64,000 bases of DNA from Endozoicomonas elysicola (lineage in GTDB: Bacteria > Pseudomonadota > Gammaproteobacteria > Pseudomonadales > Endozoicomonadaceae): contig NZ_JOJP01000001.1 of NCBI RefSeq assembly GCF_000710775.1, positions 1,441,825 through 1,505,824 on the forward strand, given 5' to 3'. Under the pieces are notes generated by a model, which searched no databases, had not been told where the DNA came from, and saw nothing but the letters and a program-made list of their open reading frames with translations. Position numbers and translations under genes: made by a program. Position 1 is the first letter of the stretch, and every line of letters starts with the position of its first letter. Below are positions 7,563 through 16,746 of this stretch, piece by piece.

Positions 7563-9122
7563 TTAATTAATGCTGCGTGCTTTCGTATCCCAGTATGGCT
7601 CTCTCAGCTCATTTTTGAGTATTTTTCCTGCGCCAGACAGGGGCAGTGGGCCATTATGGATTGAGATGCTTCTAGGGCATTTGTAATCAGCAATCAGAGC
7701 GCGGCAGTGCTCCATAATTACTGCTTCATCAGCGGTTGCTCCGGATGTGGGTACAATAATGGCATGCACCTGTTCCCCCCATTTTTCATTGGGAATACCG
7801 ATAACTGCACATTGGGCGACTGACGGATGCTTATGGATCGCATTTTCCACTTCGATGGAGTAAACATTCTCGCCACCAGAAACAATCATGTCTTTAACCC
7901 GATCAACAATATAAACAAACCCTTCTTTGTCTAGACGTCCACTATCGCCTGTATGTAGCCAGCCATTGTTCAGTGCTTTTTCGGTTATCTCAGGCAGGCC
8001 AAGATATCCAAGCATTACATTAGGGCCTTTAAGGCAGATTTCGCCAATTTCACCCGGAGCCACTGGCTCATGGCTTTCATTAAGTATTGCTACCTCAACG
8101 CCGGGTATTGCACGTCCAGCCGAGTTCAGTCGACCACTGAGGGGGCCTGTGGTTGTATGGTATTCCGGTGCCAGGCCGGTAATAAAAGGTGAAGTTTCTG
8201 TTTGTCCATAGCCCTGATAAAAGCGAGTGTGGGGCAATACTTCCATCGCCCTGACGATAACGGCTTCCGGGATAGGCGAGGCACCATAGACAATGTCCGT
8301 CAACGAAGAGAGGTCATAACTCGCCACCTCAGGATGGTTGACGATCATATTGATCATGGTGGGAACAACCAGCATACGCTGTATTTTGTGTTCCTGAACC
8401 GCTTTCATAAAAGCAATCGGTTCAAAGGAGGGTAAAAAATAGTTACTGCCTGCCACCATGGCACAGGCATTGATCATGACTCCATCAGCGATATGGAACA
8501 TAGGCGCAACATGGAGAATGCGCTCATTGTCACTGACCTTAATAAAATTCCCGGCCTGTAGTGTATTGCTGACCAGGTTTTGATGACTGAGCATCACGCC
8601 CTTGGAACGTCCGGTTGTGCCGCCTGTGTAATAGATGGCCGCCAGATCATCATTGCCTCTGCCAGCATCAGTAACCGGTGAGGAGGAAAGAAGGGAGTCA
8701 AAGTTGATGAAGCCATGAGGAGGCTCATCATCATCCATATAAATCACATGTTTGAGTGCAGGCAACTGAGGCTTTAATGCCGGGATCCTGTCTGCAAATG
8801 CCTTATCAACCAGTAATGTACTTGCCTGGCAGTCTTCCAGCCAGAACTGAATTTCCGGATCAGCCAGACGACAGTTGATGGGAACATTAACAGCGCCAGC
8901 CCATGGGATGGCAAACATGCTTTGATAGTACCGGTCAGAGTTGAGAGCAAGGATCGCAACTCTGTCATCCGTTTTGATTCCCAGTTGTTTAAGTCCGCCT
9001 GCCAGATTTGCTACCTGAGATAACAATTGCTGCCAGGTACTGACACGACCATTCATGGAGGTGGCAACACCGTTGGGATTGATCTGTGCAGAGCGACGGA
9101 TGAGTTGAGTCAGCGAAAACAT
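7563..9122 (-). CDS. Acyl-CoA synthetase (AMP-forming, ANL family)
   Basis: A 519-residue cytoplasmic ligase that activates a carboxylic acid with ATP and CoA through an acyl-adenylate. Motifs: the P-loop YYTGGTTGRSKGVML, the adenylate-binding YGQTETSP, the HTGDSG Asp motif, VDRVKDMIVSGGENVYS at the hinge, and a C-terminal Lys in GAGKILKNELR. The length fits medium- or long-chain or aryl acid CoA ligases. It lies between the CitE-like lyase gene and an acyl-CoA dehydrogenase gene in the same orientation, so it probably feeds the pathway encoded here. The chain specificity cannot be read. Confidence 0.88.
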   Translation of the reverse strand: MFSLTQLIRRSAQINPNGVATSMNGRVSTWQQLLSQVANLAGGLKQLGIKTDDRVAILALNSDRYYQSMFAIPWAGAVNVPINCRLADPEIQFWLEDCQASTLLVDKAFADRIPALKPQLPALKHVIYMDDDEPPHGFINFDSLLSSSPVTDAGRGNDDLAAIYYTGGTTGRSKGVMLSHQNLVSNTLQAGNFIKVSDNERILHVAPMFHIADGVMINACAMVAGSNYFLPSFEPIAFMKAVQEHKIQRMLVVPTMINMIVNHPEVASYDLSSLTDIVYGASPIPEAVIVRAMEVLPHTRFYQGYGQTETSPFITGLAPEYHTTTGPLSGRLNSAGRAIPGVEVAILNESHEPVAPGEIGEICLKGPNVMLGYLGLPEITEKALNNGWLHTGDSGRLDKEGFVYIVDRVKDMIVSGGENVYSIEVENAIHKHPSVAQCAVIGIPNEKWGEQVHAIIVPTSGATADEAVIMEHCRALIADYKCPRSISIHNGPLPLSGAGKILKNELREPYWDTKARSIN

Positions 9123-9187
9123 ATAAGGTCCCTCTTTTTTATTGTTTTAATGAGAATTTGTTTTCATCACGCAGATGCAGAGAAGTA

Positions 9188-10099
9188 TCAGGAAAGACTT
9201 TTCCCTGTGCTCTCTACGTCCCTGTGGTTCATCAGTGTTTCCTGATTCAGAATCCTCTGCGCTTGTCTCAGGTGGGGTATGTCCAGCATTTTTCCGGCTA
9301 GGCTCACTGTGCCGGCACCACCGGATTCTGAAAATGTCTGAACCACCTGCCTGGCGTAGCAGATCTCTTCCTGTGTGGGGGTGAAGCATTCATTAATGAT
9401 TGCTACCTGCGATGGGTGTATGGCGATCTTTCCGGAAAAACCTTCCTTGCGTGCGTGCAGGCACTGTTGCCGCAGCAGGTCAGGGTTTTTGAAATCCTGA
9501 CAGATTCCATCCACAGCCTGCATTCTGCCTGCTGCGGCAACGACCAGACAGTTTGCCCGGTTCATCTGATGCACAAGAAAATAGTTACCCTGTCCATCCT
9601 GGTTGGTGATGGCTCCCAGGTCAGCTGACATATCTTCAGCGCCCCAGGTCAGGGCTTTCAGGCGTGGGCTTGCTTCAGGAAAGCGGTGCTGGTTCAAAGT
9701 ACCTGACGCTGATTCGGCAACACTCATGAGACGAGTAGAGCCGGGCTTAATATCATTCTGGACTTCCAGTGCGGTTAGATAGTTGCTTACCGTTGTAAAG
9801 TCTGAAGGGCTGGCTGGTTTCGGCAGAAAAATGCCATAGGGTTTACCAGCCATCACTGCAACCAGGTCTTTAACCAAATGCTCTGTTGACAAGGCGTTAA
9901 CCCGAACCCAGAGAGTTGCTGTTGATGCCTCGCAGTGGGTTTTCAGATAGTCAGTTACGATTGACCTGGCCTTGGGTTTATTTTCTTCGGTTACAGAGTC
10001 TTCCAGGCAGAGAATCAAAGCATCAGCCCTTGTACTCTGTGACTTCGCCAGTTTTTTCTCGCTGTCTCCCGGGATAAATAGATAAGATCGTGCCAGCAT
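9188..10099 (-). CDS. HpcH/HpaI aldolase family, CitE-like CoA lyase
   Basis: A 303-residue TIM-barrel lyase. Family marks are RSYLFIPGDS near the N-terminus, LCLEDSV (metal-binding Glu), VRVNAL (substrate Arg) and WGAEDMSADLG (metal-binding Asp), plus KIAIHPSQV near the C-terminus. Characterised relatives cleave malyl-, citramalyl- or citryl-CoA into acetyl-CoA and a keto acid. The stop of the MaoC gene lies five bases upstream, so the two are co-translated. In itaconate degradation a MaoC hydratase and a CitE-like lyase act in sequence, and this pair may do the same on a carboxylated branched acyl-CoA. That role is inferred. Confidence 0.85.
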   Translation of the reverse strand: MLARSYLFIPGDSEKKLAKSQSTRADALILCLEDSVTEENKPKARSIVTDYLKTHCEASTATLWVRVNALSTEHLVKDLVAVMAGKPYGIFLPKPASPSDFTTVSNYLTALEVQNDIKPGSTRLMSVAESASGTLNQHRFPEASPRLKALTWGAEDMSADLGAITNQDGQGNYFLVHQMNRANCLVVAAAGRMQAVDGICQDFKNPDLLRQQCLHARKEGFSGKIAIHPSQVAIINECFTPTQEEICYARQVVQTFSESGGAGTVSLAGKMLDIPHLRQAQRILNQETLMNHRDVESTGKSLS

Positions 10100-10104
10100 C
10101 TGTT

Positions 10105-10584
10105 TTATTTCCCCGAACTGTCTTTGTTGTAAGAACCACCCTGTTTGTGCAGAAGTGCAATACGAATGATGGAGCAGACCAGCTCTTCCCGCTGGTTATA
10201 GACGCCATGCTCAAAAGTCACGATACCGGCGTTGGGGCGGGACTTGCTTTCGCGCTTTTCCTTAATCAGGGTTTCTACTCTCAGGGTGTCATTGATAAAT
10301 ACCGGTTTTGGGAATTTCATCTCGCCAAAGCCCAGGTTAGCAACCAAAGTACCCAGCGTTGTGTCTTCCACAGAAACTCCACAGGCAAAAGACACGGTAT
10401 ACATACTGTTGAACACCCTCTGGCCAAACTCGGTATTTTTGGCGTATTCCTCATCCAGGTGGAGTGGCTGAGGATTATGGGTGATTGCGCAGAATAGCAC
10501 ATTGTCGGCTTCGGTCACTGTTCGGGTCAGATTGTGTCGGATAGCTTGCCCGACCTCGCACTGATCAAAATAAATTCCAGGCAT
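10105..10584 (-). CDS. MaoC-family enoyl-CoA hydratase
   Basis: A 159-residue hot-dog-fold hydratase. The hydratase motif around residues 33-45 reads ITHNPQPLHLDEEYA; the His and surrounding Pro-Leu-His-x-Asp pattern are kept, but the usual Asp of the TGDxNPLH motif is His/Asn here. The SRPNAGIVTFEH stretch and the VANLGF motif match mesaconyl-/itaconyl-CoA-hydratase-type proteins, which usually pair with a CitE-like lyase, as here. It is the second gene of the minus-strand operon, 95 bases after the acetoacetyl-CoA synthetase gene. Hydration of a glutaconyl- or mesaconyl-type CoA is a reasonable guess. Confidence 0.83.
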   Translation of the reverse strand: MPGIYFDQCEVGQAIRHNLTRTVTEADNVLFCAITHNPQPLHLDEEYAKNTEFGQRVFNSMYTVSFACGVSVEDTTLGTLVANLGFGEMKFPKPVFINDTLRVETLIKEKRESKSRPNAGIVTFEHGVYNQREELVCSIIRIALLHKQGGSYNKDSSGK

Positions 10585-10679
10585 TTTAAATCTCTTTATT
10601 TACTATGAAATGCTGCTATTTCAGGCTCTTTCGCCATTTTTATGTTTTGAGATGAACAGCGTTTTTTGCTCATGGCTGT

Positions 10680-12731
10680 TTATACCGCTTCATATTCCTG
10701 ATGGATTGAACTGGCCAGTTGAATGAAAAAATCCATGGCAGAAGGATTGGCGCATGCACCAAGATTCACCGCCTTTTCTAACGGCATTCCTGACAGGAGT
10801 TTTTTTACCGGTATCTCCTGCTTTTTGCCGGAAAGTGTGTAGGGCACAGCATCAATGACATAAACTTTGTCGGGTATGTGCCGTGGAGAGCAGCTTTCAG
10901 AGAGGTTGTTCTTGATGGTAGAAATCAGTCTATCGTCCAGTTGCTGTTGCTCGTCGAGAACAATAAAGATGGGCATGAATGATTGAGCGCTTTCAAGCTC
11001 AAGGTTAATGATCAGGCTGTCTTTAATGCCCTCGATACTTTCAACATTTCGATAAATTTCCGAAGTGCCAATCCGAATGCCATGGCGGTTAAGTGTTGAA
11101 TCGCTGCGACCGGAAATATAGCTGCCACTGTGTTGATTGAAAATAATCTGATCTCCCTGGCGCCATACATTGGGCCATGGGGCAAAATAGCTATCCAGGT
11201 AACGCACATTATCGGTGTCATTCCAGAAATAAAGAGGCATGGATGGCATGGGTTGTTTAATAACCAGCTCGCCATACTCATTAATGATCTGTTTTCCGTT
11301 CTCATTCCAGGCACAGGCGTCGACGCCCAGGCAGGGGGCCTGAATTTCACCGGCATAAACCGGCTCAGTCGGAACGCCGCCAACAAAAGCGGTGGCAACA
11401 TCCGTGCCGCCACTCATGGATACAATATGAAGATCCTTATGAAGGTGTTGATAGAACCAGGCAAAGTTTTCTGGTGAAACCGGCGAGCCACCCATGGCGA
11501 TGGTGTCAACTTTGCCCAGGCCATACTGGCCTTTGGGGGAATACCCCAGTTTGATCAGGTTGTTGATATACGTTGGACTGATGCCGAAATAGGTTATACC
11601 AAACCGCTCGGTCATATCCCAGAGCCGGTCTGCTGAGGGCCAGGTTGGGCAGCCGTCGTACACCACTAGAGCGCTGCCGCTGGCAAAGCCACCAATCAGC
11701 ATGTTGAACATGGCCCAGCCGGTGGTGGTAAAGAAAAACTTTACCGACTCCGGTGTCAGGTTGTCGTGCAGCCAGGCAAACTTAATCAGTTCCAGCAGAA
11801 CCCCGCCCTGGCTGTGTACGATACCTTTTGGCATGCCTGTGGTACCGGAGGTGTACATAATCCACAGAGGGTGTTCAAAGGGGACCTGTTCAAATTCAAA
11901 GCTCTGATAGCTGGCCTTATTATTAAGGGCGGATTGCCAGCTGGTGATCTGAATGTGAGATTGGGATTTCGGTGGCTTTGGATTGTTATGATCCTGCCAG
12001 GGCAGATGAATCACCTGTTTCAGATCCGGTAACGCAGCAATAATCTGATCGACTTCTGAAGAGCGGTCAAAGGCTTTACCGTTGTATTGATAACCGGTCA
12101 TGGTGATCAACAGTTTCGGGTTGATCTGGCTGAAACGCTCCAGGACACTTTTTGCGCCAAAGTCTGGCGAACAGCTGGACCAGATGGCGCCAACACTGAT
12201 ACAGGCAAACAAGGCAACGATGGATTCGATTGAGATGGGCATATAAGCCACAACCCTGTCACCGGGTTGGATTCCCATATTTCTTAATGACGTCGCCAGC
12301 TTGCAGACCTGATCTCTCAGTTCAATCCAGTTTATCTCTCTTGGTTCAAAGCATTCGGATTCGGCAAAAATAGCGGTTCGGGTAAGTGGCCCCAGCTCTC
12401 CCCTGGATAACAGGTATTCAGCCATGTTTAGTCTGGTGCCCTGAAACCATCGACTGCCAGGCATAGAGGAGTTAGACAGGGGAGACTGATATTGGCTTTT
12501 GTCAGTTCGAGAGTCGAGTGAAGAGACGTTATAGCACCTACCGATGGCTTGCCAGAATCGGCCAACATCGTTGACTGACCATTGCCAGAGCTGTTGATAG
12601 CTTTCTATCTCCAGTCCGTAGTTATGATTGAGCCATTGAATAAACTCGGTAAGCCCTGCATTTGCCACTCTGTCTTTGGATGGGGTCCAAAGCAGATCAC
12701 CAGCAGCTGTCTGCTCCATGCTATTCACCAA
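10680..12731 (-). CDS. Acetoacetyl-CoA synthetase
   Basis: A 683-residue AMP-forming ligase that activates acetoacetate to acetoacetyl-CoA. The length and N-terminal region (WTPSKDRVANAGLTEFIQWL) are those of acetoacetate-CoA ligase rather than acetyl-CoA synthetase. Motifs include the P-loop MYTSGTTGMPKGIVHSQGG, TTTGWAMFNMLIGG, SGGTDVATAF (the adenylate region peculiar to this family), the SGRSDSTLNRHG hinge and a C-terminal SGKKQEIPVKK lysine. It starts at the ATG at 12729-12731 and leads the minus-strand operon. In leucine catabolism such an enzyme recovers the acetoacetate released by the lyase step, which fits its position. Confidence 0.92.
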   Translation of the reverse strand: MVNSMEQTAAGDLLWTPSKDRVANAGLTEFIQWLNHNYGLEIESYQQLWQWSVNDVGRFWQAIGRCYNVSSLDSRTDKSQYQSPLSNSSMPGSRWFQGTRLNMAEYLLSRGELGPLTRTAIFAESECFEPREINWIELRDQVCKLATSLRNMGIQPGDRVVAYMPISIESIVALFACISVGAIWSSCSPDFGAKSVLERFSQINPKLLITMTGYQYNGKAFDRSSEVDQIIAALPDLKQVIHLPWQDHNNPKPPKSQSHIQITSWQSALNNKASYQSFEFEQVPFEHPLWIMYTSGTTGMPKGIVHSQGGVLLELIKFAWLHDNLTPESVKFFFTTTGWAMFNMLIGGFASGSALVVYDGCPTWPSADRLWDMTERFGITYFGISPTYINNLIKLGYSPKGQYGLGKVDTIAMGGSPVSPENFAWFYQHLHKDLHIVSMSGGTDVATAFVGGVPTEPVYAGEIQAPCLGVDACAWNENGKQIINEYGELVIKQPMPSMPLYFWNDTDNVRYLDSYFAPWPNVWRQGDQIIFNQHSGSYISGRSDSTLNRHGIRIGTSEIYRNVESIEGIKDSLIINLELESAQSFMPIFIVLDEQQQLDDRLISTIKNNLSESCSPRHIPDKVYVIDAVPYTLSGKKQEIPVKKLLSGMPLEKAVNLGACANPSAMDFFIQLASSIHQEYEAV

Positions 12732-12756
12732 CGATTATTTCCATATTTTTATTATT

Positions 12757-12771
12757 TTGAGTTCAGCTCAA
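12757..12771. promoter_or_regulatory. Candidate operator, TTGAG-N5-CTCAA
   Basis: Palindrome with five-base arms, 26 bases upstream of the acetoacetyl-CoA synthetase start. A similar TGAGT-N3-ACTCA palindrome lies at 12889-12901 upstream of the divergent biotin carboxylase gene. The shared TGAG/CTCA half-sites on both sides of this 220-bp divergent promoter region suggest one regulator, possibly the TetR protein at 19.3 kb. Confidence 0.35.
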
Positions 12772-12888
12772 TTATAAGCGTATAAGATGAGTTCTCGTCA
12801 ATAGCTGTCGATAATTATAAAAATATGACGTTTTTATCTTTTAGAAAAGCCAAGTTTGAAACGGTGAAAATAGTGGTTGTTTTTTTAT

Positions 12889-12901
12889 TGAGTCTTACTC
12901 A
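12889..12901. promoter_or_regulatory. Candidate operator, TGAGT-N3-ACTCA
   Basis: Perfect palindrome about 50 bases before the biotin carboxylase start, in the divergent promoter region, sharing half-sites with the palindrome at 12757-12771. Confidence 0.35.
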
Positions 12902-12951
12902 TTATTGTTTTCCAAGATGACTCTGTCGACAGAAATAATAAGAAAGTAGCC

Positions 12952-14472
12952 ATGACAGCCAGAAATTCTGATAAGCCAGATACCGAACCACTATTCAAAA
13001 AAGTGCTTATAGCCAACCGTGGAGAGATTGCTCTGCGTGTTCTCAAAGCACTTCAGTCACTAAGTATCCCTTCTGTAGCGATTTATCATCACATTGATCG
13101 TAAGTCTCCCGTCGTTCAGATGGCTGATGAAGCGGTAGAAATTTTCGGTGGTAGTCCCAGTGGTGCCCATCTTGATATTGAACAGATCATTACTATCTGT
13201 GAACAAAGAGGAGTGGATGCGGTTCATCCCTGTTATGGCTTTCTTTCGGAAAATGCCGGGTTTGCCCGCGCTCTGGAAGAGCGAGGTATTCAGTTTATAG
13301 GTCCGTCACCGGAAGTGATTGAGCTGATGGGGGATAAAATCACTTCACGGGACTTTGTGGCCAGACAGGGGGTTCCAGTCCCTCCCTCGATTACTCTGGC
13401 TGCCGGTGATCCAGGTTTTATGCAGGCTGTTACTGATCTTGGTTTCCCTCTGGTAGTTAAGGCATCGGCCGGTGGTGGCGGGAAAGGGATGAGCATCGTT
13501 AATACCCGTGAAGAGCTGGAGAGTACGCTTCGTGTGGCCCGTTCCGAAGCTGAAAAATACTTTGGCGATGATCGTGTATATGTCGAGCGTTACTTTCCCA
13601 GTGCCCGCCATATTGAAGTTCAGGTGCTGGGTGATAGTCAGCAGGTGATTCATCTGGGAGAGCGGGAGTGCTCTATTCAACGGCGTTTTCAAAAAATTAT
13701 TGAAGAGTCACCTTCACCGGTGTTTGCGGGCGCAGCAGGGAATAAACAGCGGGAGTCAATTTGTCAGGCTGCGGTTGCCATTGCCAGAGCTGCCCATTAC
13801 ACCAGTGCCGGTACGGTTGAATTTCTTTATACGCCTGAGGGGGAGTATTTCTTTCTGGAAATGAATACCCGAATTCAGGTAGAGCACCCGGTTACAGAGA
13901 TGGTTTATGGCGTTGATCTCGTGGCAGAACAGATTCGTGTTGCTGCTGGTCACTCTATATCCGTTAACCAGAATAATTTAACACCTTCAGGGCATGCTAT
14001 TGAGTGTCGCCTCTGTGCGGAAGATGCCTTTAATCGTTTTATGCCAGCTACAGGCAAGGTTCTTCATTTAAAAGCACCGTCTGGCGAGGGTGTCCGTTTT
14101 GACAGTGGCTTATATCAGGGGCAGGACATAACAACCGCCTTTGACCCAATGCTGGCCAAGCTGGTTATTCACGCCAGCAGCAGGGAAGAGGCTATTACGC
14201 GAATGATTAAGGCACTTCGTGAATTGGTGCTGCTGGGCATAGACACCAATAACGAATACCTGATCCGGATTCTTGAGCATCCGGCATTTAGTTCAGGGGA
14301 GTTTGATACGGCCTTTGTTGAACGCTATGTCGGTGATCTTGTTGCCAGTATTCCTGATCGGGATCAGCTGGATGCTCTGCTAACAGCAGCGCTGTTGTCT
14401 GATCGAAAGGTTCAGATATTGGAAAAGGCAACACCTCAGCCTTACGGTGCAATTGGTTACTGGAGAAACTAA
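12952..14472 (+). CDS. Biotin carboxylase subunit of an acyl-CoA carboxylase
   Basis: A 506-residue protein that carboxylates biotin using ATP and bicarbonate. It starts with the biotin carboxylase domain mark KVLIANRGEIALRV, then has HPCYGFLSENAGFA, the ATP-grasp Gly loop KASAGGGGKGM (about residues 169-179), ERECSIQRRFQK and EMNTRIQVEHPVTE (metal-binding Glu/Asn and catalytic Arg). The end, GYWRN, corresponds to the GWRLN point of methylcrotonyl-CoA carboxylase alpha chains, where the BT and biotin domains would normally follow. Here those domains are a separate gene whose ATG overlaps this stop (TAATG). It leads a plus-strand operon of five genes. Confidence 0.9.
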   Translation: MTARNSDKPDTEPLFKKVLIANRGEIALRVLKALQSLSIPSVAIYHHIDRKSPVVQMADEAVEIFGGSPSGAHLDIEQIITICEQRGVDAVHPCYGFLSENAGFARALEERGIQFIGPSPEVIELMGDKITSRDFVARQGVPVPPSITLAAGDPGFMQAVTDLGFPLVVKASAGGGGKGMSIVNTREELESTLRVARSEAEKYFGDDRVYVERYFPSARHIEVQVLGDSQQVIHLGERECSIQRRFQKIIEESPSPVFAGAAGNKQRESICQAAVAIARAAHYTSAGTVEFLYTPEGEYFFLEMNTRIQVEHPVTEMVYGVDLVAEQIRVAAGHSISVNQNNLTPSGHAIECRLCAEDAFNRFMPATGKVLHLKAPSGEGVRFDSGLYQGQDITTAFDPMLAKLVIHASSREEAITRMIKALRELVLLGIDTNNEYLIRILEHPAFSSGEFDTAFVERYVGDLVASIPDRDQLDALLTAALLSDRKVQILEKATPQPYGAIGYWRN

Positions 14473-15020
14473 TGCAGCCAAAATATCGATTTTCTGAAAC
14501 GCAATTTACTGTGTCACCGCTTAAGCATTCAGCAACCAGACTCATCGAAATTGCCAGCGATCAGGGAGGAAGTCATCAGGTCAATGCCGGTATTCGCTGG
14601 CTCGATCATTGTCACGGTGAGCTGACAGTCAATGGAGTTGTACGGCACATCTACGCGGTTCAGGATGATCAGACCCTTCATGTACATATGGATGGCAAGG
14701 TCTGGCAGGTTGATATTGTTGATGAGTTTTCTGACGCGGGAGGCGCCTCAGATCAGGCTGAGTCCGGATTGGTAAAAGCGCCAATGCCCGGTGTTGTGCT
14801 GGACATCAGTGTAAAGGAAGGTGATCAGGTTGAGGAAGGTCAGTTACTGATGCTGATTGAAAGCATGAAGCTGCAAATGGAGGTTAAAGCAAGCCTTTCG
14901 GGAACCGTTCTCTTGCTCGGGGTTGATGGTGTTGGCGCCAGTTTTGATAAAGGCGCACAACTCGTCAACATCCGTCCACACGATGAATCGCTAGAGTCTG
15001 GGAGAAAAGGGGGCGAATAA
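14472..15020 (+). CDS. Detached BT domain plus biotin carboxyl carrier subunit
   Basis: A 182-residue protein. Residues 1-90 resemble the BT linker domain of methylcrotonyl- or geranyl-CoA carboxylase alpha chains (short beta strands such as GELTVNGVV and LHVHMDGKVWQV). Residues 98-170 are a biotinyl domain with APMPG (103-107) and the biotin-accepting lysine in ESMKLQM (Lys133; most family members have EAMKM). Start and stop overlap the flanking genes by a single base each (TAATG), so translation is tightly coupled. BC plus this protein equals the usual length of a fused alpha chain, about 690 residues. Confidence 0.87.
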   Translation: MQPKYRFSETQFTVSPLKHSATRLIEIASDQGGSHQVNAGIRWLDHCHGELTVNGVVRHIYAVQDDQTLHVHMDGKVWQVDIVDEFSDAGGASDQAESGLVKAPMPGVVLDISVKEGDQVEEGQLLMLIESMKLQMEVKASLSGTVLLLGVDGVGASFDKGAQLVNIRPHDESLESGRKGGE

Positions 15021-16627
15021 TGAGAAGAATTGAATCCAGATTGAACACCCACTCCGAAGAATTTCAGAAGTACCGGGCCCATAACAGAAAGTTGGTGTCC
15101 GGTTTTCAGCAGAAACAGGAAGAAGCCCGATTTAAACGTCCACAGCGTGATATTGATCGATTACAGAAGCAAAACAAGATGATGCCGAGGGAAAGGCTTG
15201 AGTTACTGCTGGACCCTGGCACTCCTTTTCTGGAGTTTTCTTCTCTTGCTGGCAGTATGGCTTATGATGGCAGTGCACCATCTGCCAGCTGTATCACCGG
15301 TATTGGTATTGTGGGTGGTCGTGAAGTGGTGATTAATGCCAGCGACAGCTCGGTTAAAGGCGGAGCATGGTATCCTCTGTCGGTGAAAAAAATTATCCGT
15401 GCCCTGGATATTGCCATTGAAAACCATTTGCCGGTGATCCATATGTGCGACAGTGCGGGGGGCTTTCTGCCTCTGCAGTCAGAACTGTTTGGTGATAAGT
15501 ACATGGCCGGTCGAATTTTCAGGAACCAGACGCAGCTTTCCAAAATGGGGTGTAAGCAGTTGTCACTGGTCTTCGGTAATTGTACGGCAGGTGGCGCTTA
15601 TATTCCTGCGCTTTCGGATTACTCAGTCATTGTTGAAGGGACCGGTGCTGTTTTTCTGGGGGGGCCACCACTGGTCAAAGCGGCAACGGGTGAAGAGGTG
15701 AGTGTGGATGAGTTGGGTGGCGCTCGTATGCATACCTCGGTATCAGGAACCTGTGATTACTTTGCCAAAAATGAGCGGGAAGCGATTGCTATTGGCCGGG
15801 AAATTGTTGCGCAGTGGGAGCAAAAGCCTAAAACTCAGATTCAAAGAGAGACTCCGGAAGACCCCTGGTATGACCCGGAAGAGCTCTATGGAATTATTCC
15901 CGATGATATCCGCAAGCCATTTGATGTCAGGGAAGTGATTGCCCGGCTGGTGGATGGCAGTCGTTTTTCAGAATATCAGCCGGACTATGGTGAAACTATG
16001 ATTTGTGGGTTTGCCAATATCTGGGGCTATAAGGTTGGTATTCTGGGGAATAACGGCGTGTTGTTTAACGACAGTTCTCTGAAAGCTGCTCATTTTATGG
16101 AACTCTGTAATCAGAATAAAACCCCGCTAGTTTTTCTCCAGAACATTACTGGCTTTATGGTGGGTAAAGAGTATGAGCAGCGCGGAATTACCAAGGATGG
16201 TGCCAAGATGATTATGGTGCAGGCCTGCTCAGAAGTACCCAAATTTACCATCATGACCAATGGTTCTTTTGGCGCAGGCAATTATGGTATGTGTGGCAGG
16301 GCTTTTGATGCTAGAACACTGTTTAGCTGGCCTAATAGTCAGATTTCAGTCATGGGCTCTGATCAGGCTGCTAACACTCTGGTGACTATTAAGCTTGCAC
16401 AACTAAAGCGTCAGGGTATTGAGCCTGATGAAAAAGAACTGGCAGAGATTCGAAATGAAGTGCTGGGGAATTTTGAAAACCAGACCAGTGCTTATTATAC
16501 GTCTTCTGAAATCTGGGATGATGGAATCATTGATCCGGTAGATACTCGGAATGCTCTGGGTATTTCCATCAGTGCATCTTTAAATGCACCGATAGGTGAT
16601 GCTCGATACGGTGTTTTGCGCCTCTGA
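15020..16627 (+). CDS. Carboxyltransferase subunit of an acyl-CoA carboxylase (methylcrotonyl/geranyl-CoA type)
   Basis: A 535-residue carboxyltransferase that moves CO2 from carboxybiotin to an acyl-CoA. It has the two-part crotonase-like fold: N-half with RERLELLLDPGTPFLE, GNCTAGGAYIPALSDY and GPPLVKAATGEEVSVDELGGA; C-half with NNGVLFNDSSLKAAHFMELCNQ, FLQNITGFMVGKEYE and GSFGAGNYGMCGRAF. These match the beta chain of methylcrotonyl-CoA carboxylase (LiuB) and geranyl-CoA carboxylase (AtuC); I cannot separate the two by eye. The neighbouring isovaleryl-CoA-dehydrogenase-like gene favours the first. It overlaps the carrier gene by one base. Confidence 0.88.
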   Translation: MRRIESRLNTHSEEFQKYRAHNRKLVSGFQQKQEEARFKRPQRDIDRLQKQNKMMPRERLELLLDPGTPFLEFSSLAGSMAYDGSAPSASCITGIGIVGGREVVINASDSSVKGGAWYPLSVKKIIRALDIAIENHLPVIHMCDSAGGFLPLQSELFGDKYMAGRIFRNQTQLSKMGCKQLSLVFGNCTAGGAYIPALSDYSVIVEGTGAVFLGGPPLVKAATGEEVSVDELGGARMHTSVSGTCDYFAKNEREAIAIGREIVAQWEQKPKTQIQRETPEDPWYDPEELYGIIPDDIRKPFDVREVIARLVDGSRFSEYQPDYGETMICGFANIWGYKVGILGNNGVLFNDSSLKAAHFMELCNQNKTPLVFLQNITGFMVGKEYEQRGITKDGAKMIMVQACSEVPKFTIMTNGSFGAGNYGMCGRAFDARTLFSWPNSQISVMGSDQAANTLVTIKLAQLKRQGIEPDEKELAEIRNEVLGNFENQTSAYYTSSEIWDDGIIDPVDTRNALGISISASLNAPIGDARYGVLRL

Positions 16628-16647
16628 TTGTTTGAAAGACATATTTG

Positions 16648-16715
16648 AACCACAGAGGCACAAAGTACACAGAGAAAGAATAAGCTTTTTTGTGCTCTTG
16701 GTTATTTCTGTGGTT
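16648..16715. repeat. Copy of a CCACAGAGGCACA repeat with inverted partner
   Basis: AACCACAGAGGCACAAAG at 16648-16665 is followed by TACACAGAGAAAG, and the arm AACCACAGA recurs inverted as TCTGTGGTT at 16707-16715. A related inverted piece, GTGTCTCTGTGGTT, occurs at 40170-40183 after dmsC. It looks like a dispersed intergenic repeat placed between the carboxyltransferase and dehydrogenase genes. Confidence 0.4.
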
Positions 16716-16746
16716 AACCAATAAAAATAAGAAAAGGATATCAATC

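Noticed and set aside
14460-14480. Sequencing frameshift splitting the carboxylase alpha chain
   Set aside because: Both frames have coding-quality sequence, the stop/start overlap is a common coupling signal, and the carrier gene also overlaps the next gene the same way; still, an error cannot be excluded from one sequence.
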